DNA of 64,000 nt from Alphaproteobacteria bacterium (lineage in GTDB: Bacteria > Pseudomonadota > Gammaproteobacteria > JAGOUN01): the NCBI GenBank assembly GCA_021151585.1, contig JAGKWX010000001.1, positions 86,036-150,035 of the forward strand. The letters are read 5' to 3'. The notes beneath the pieces are model-generated. The model was not told the DNA's origin. It searched no databases and worked only from the letters and a program-made list of their open reading frames with translations. Shown one piece after another: positions 62,889-64,000 of this stretch (its first letter is position 1; each line of letters begins with the position of its first letter). The position numbers and the translations under genes are program-made.

Positions 62889-64000
62889 TTATTGAATCAC
62901 TTTCGCCACAACACCTGCGCCCACTGTACGTCCGCCTTCACGAATCGCAAAGCGCACACCTTCTTCCATTGCAACTGGGCAAATCAAGTTCTAAAATAAA
63001 ACTGTGGACGGTATCCTTTAAAAAACGGGGTATGACGACCACCTTCTTCTTTTGTCAACACATAAACTTCAGCTGTAAATTTCGTGTGTGGTGTAATAGA
63101 ACCTGGTTTCGCTAATACTTGACCACGCTCAACATCTTCTCGCTTAGTTCCACGCAATAAAATACCTACGTTGTCACCCGCCTGACCTTGATCAAGCAAC
63201 TTACGGAACATCTCAACACCTGTACAAATCGTCTTTTGTGTCGGACGTATACCAACAATTTCAACTTCTTCACCAACTTTAACTATACCACGCTCAATTC
63301 GACCCGTAACTACTGTACCACGGCCCGAAATAGAGAATACATCTTCAATCGGCAATAAAAATGGCTTATCTGTCTCACGTTGTGGCTGTGGAAAATAACT
63401 ATCCATCGCCTCTGTTAACTTCTCAACCGCTGGAACACCTAATTCACTTGTGTCACCATTCAGCGCCTTTAACGCCGAACCAATAACGATAGGTGTATCA
63501 TCGCCAGGGAAATTATAAGAACTTAACAACTCCCTAACTTCCATCTCTACTAATTCAATAATTTCTGCGTCATCTACCATGTCCGCCTTGTTCAAGAAAA
63601 CAATAATGTATGGAACACCTACTTGTCGTGCCAATACAATGTGCTCTCTAGTTTGTGGCATAGGACCGTCTGCCGCGCTCACAACCAATATCGCACCATC
63701 CATCTGCGCAGCACCCGTAATCATGTTCTTTACGTAGTCAGCATGCCCAGGGCAATCCACGTGTGCATAGTGGCGGCTTGATGTCTCATACTCTACGTGC
63801 GATGTCGCAATAGTAATACCACGCGCTCTTTCTTCTGGCGCATTGTCAATCTGGCTATAATCGCGTACTTCACCACCAAACTTATCAGCCATACACTTAG
63901 TTAAAGCCGCTGTTAATGTCGTCTTACCATGATCTACGTGACCTATGGTGCCCACGTTCATGTGTGGTTTCGTTCTTTGAAACGATTGTTTTTCTGCCAT
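62889..64000 (-). pseudogene. tuf: Elongation factor Tu gene with internal deletion and frameshift
   Basis: The frame from the ATG at 64000 gives residues 1-338 of EF-Tu: GHVDHGKTTLTAAL, DCPGHADYVKN, LNKADMVDD and the domain 2 blocks are all intact. It then stops at 62984-62986 after RPQFYFRT. The remaining true C-terminus, from LICPVAMEEGVRFAIREGG to VVAKVIQ and TAA at 62889, follows in another frame. Compared with E. coli EF-Tu about 27 codons (near 82 bp) of domain 3 are missing. A protein without these strands should not fold normally. Gammaproteobacteria often have two tuf copies, so this may be a decayed copy or an assembly collapse between near-identical copies. It precedes rpsJ as tufA does. 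Confidence 0.85.

Noticed and set aside
1..64000. CRISPR arrays, insertion sequences, prophage or toxin-antitoxin loci
   Set aside because: No regularly spaced direct repeats, transposase or integrase motifs were seen. The only hint of a toxin is the YgfX-like gene, better explained as the usual sdhE neighbour.

Overview
This is a 64 kb chromosomal stretch from an AT-rich gammaproteobacterium. The gene orders are typically gammaproteobacterial: lepA-lepB-rnc-era-recO, uvrC-pgsA followed by tRNA-Gly/Cys/Leu, ampD-ampE beside aceE-aceF-lpdA, and the S10-spc-alpha ribosomal block. Low G+C, an LbtU-like coiled-coil porin, a GluRS with a PLSKRNG signature, an AddAB-like repair pair and several orphan proteins suggest a host-associated lineage near Legionellales/Coxiellaceae. 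That placement is inference from sequence alone.

Layout. 1-12 kb (minus strand): truncated pepN, a decayed gene remnant, then an apparently co-directional run ampD-ampE-aceE-aceF-lpdA-tldD-pmbA, which joins peptidoglycan recycling, the pyruvate dehydrogenase complex and the TldD/TldE peptidase. 12-14.1 kb (plus): two orphan proteins, one with two C-terminal membrane segments. 14.1-20 kb (minus): a cation diffusion facilitator, a porin, cysS, gltX. 19.6-25.4 kb (minus): the recO/era/rnc/lepB/lepA cluster, then ygfX-sdhE. 25.4-29.3 kb (plus): a small orphan and an 1132-residue flavin/iron-sulfur protein that looks like a fusion of the large and small subunits of NfnAB/sulfide-dehydrogenase-type enzymes. 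29.4-33.7 kb (minus): a two-domain deoxynucleoside kinase, three tRNAs, pgsA, a UvrC about 105 residues shorter than usual, and a Trm112-like protein. 33.7-42.2 kb (plus): an atypical Ung-fold protein, a two-component system, and an AddB-like/AddA-like nuclease-helicase pair. 42.3-48.8 kb (minus): uvrA, a YjjG-like phosphatase, ssb, a YajR-like MFS carrier and a spermidine-synthase-fold protein.

48.9-64 kb (minus): transcription runs from tuf through rpsJ to rplQ. The order is the standard one, but three things are unusual. Ribosomal protein S10 carries a roughly 52-residue Lys/Ala/Pro-rich N-terminal extension. A structured spacer of 178 bp separates rpsQ from rplN. The tuf gene has lost about 82 bp in domain 3, so its frame breaks after residue 338, while the proper C-terminal codons survive out of frame.

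No CRISPR array, insertion sequence, prophage or rRNA gene was seen. DNA repair is heavily represented (recO, uvrC, uvrA, ssb, AddAB-like pair, Ung-like). The most notable items are the S10 extension, the broken tuf, the Nfn-like fusion, the tandem deoxynucleoside kinase, the compact UvrC and the rpsQ-rplN RNA element.
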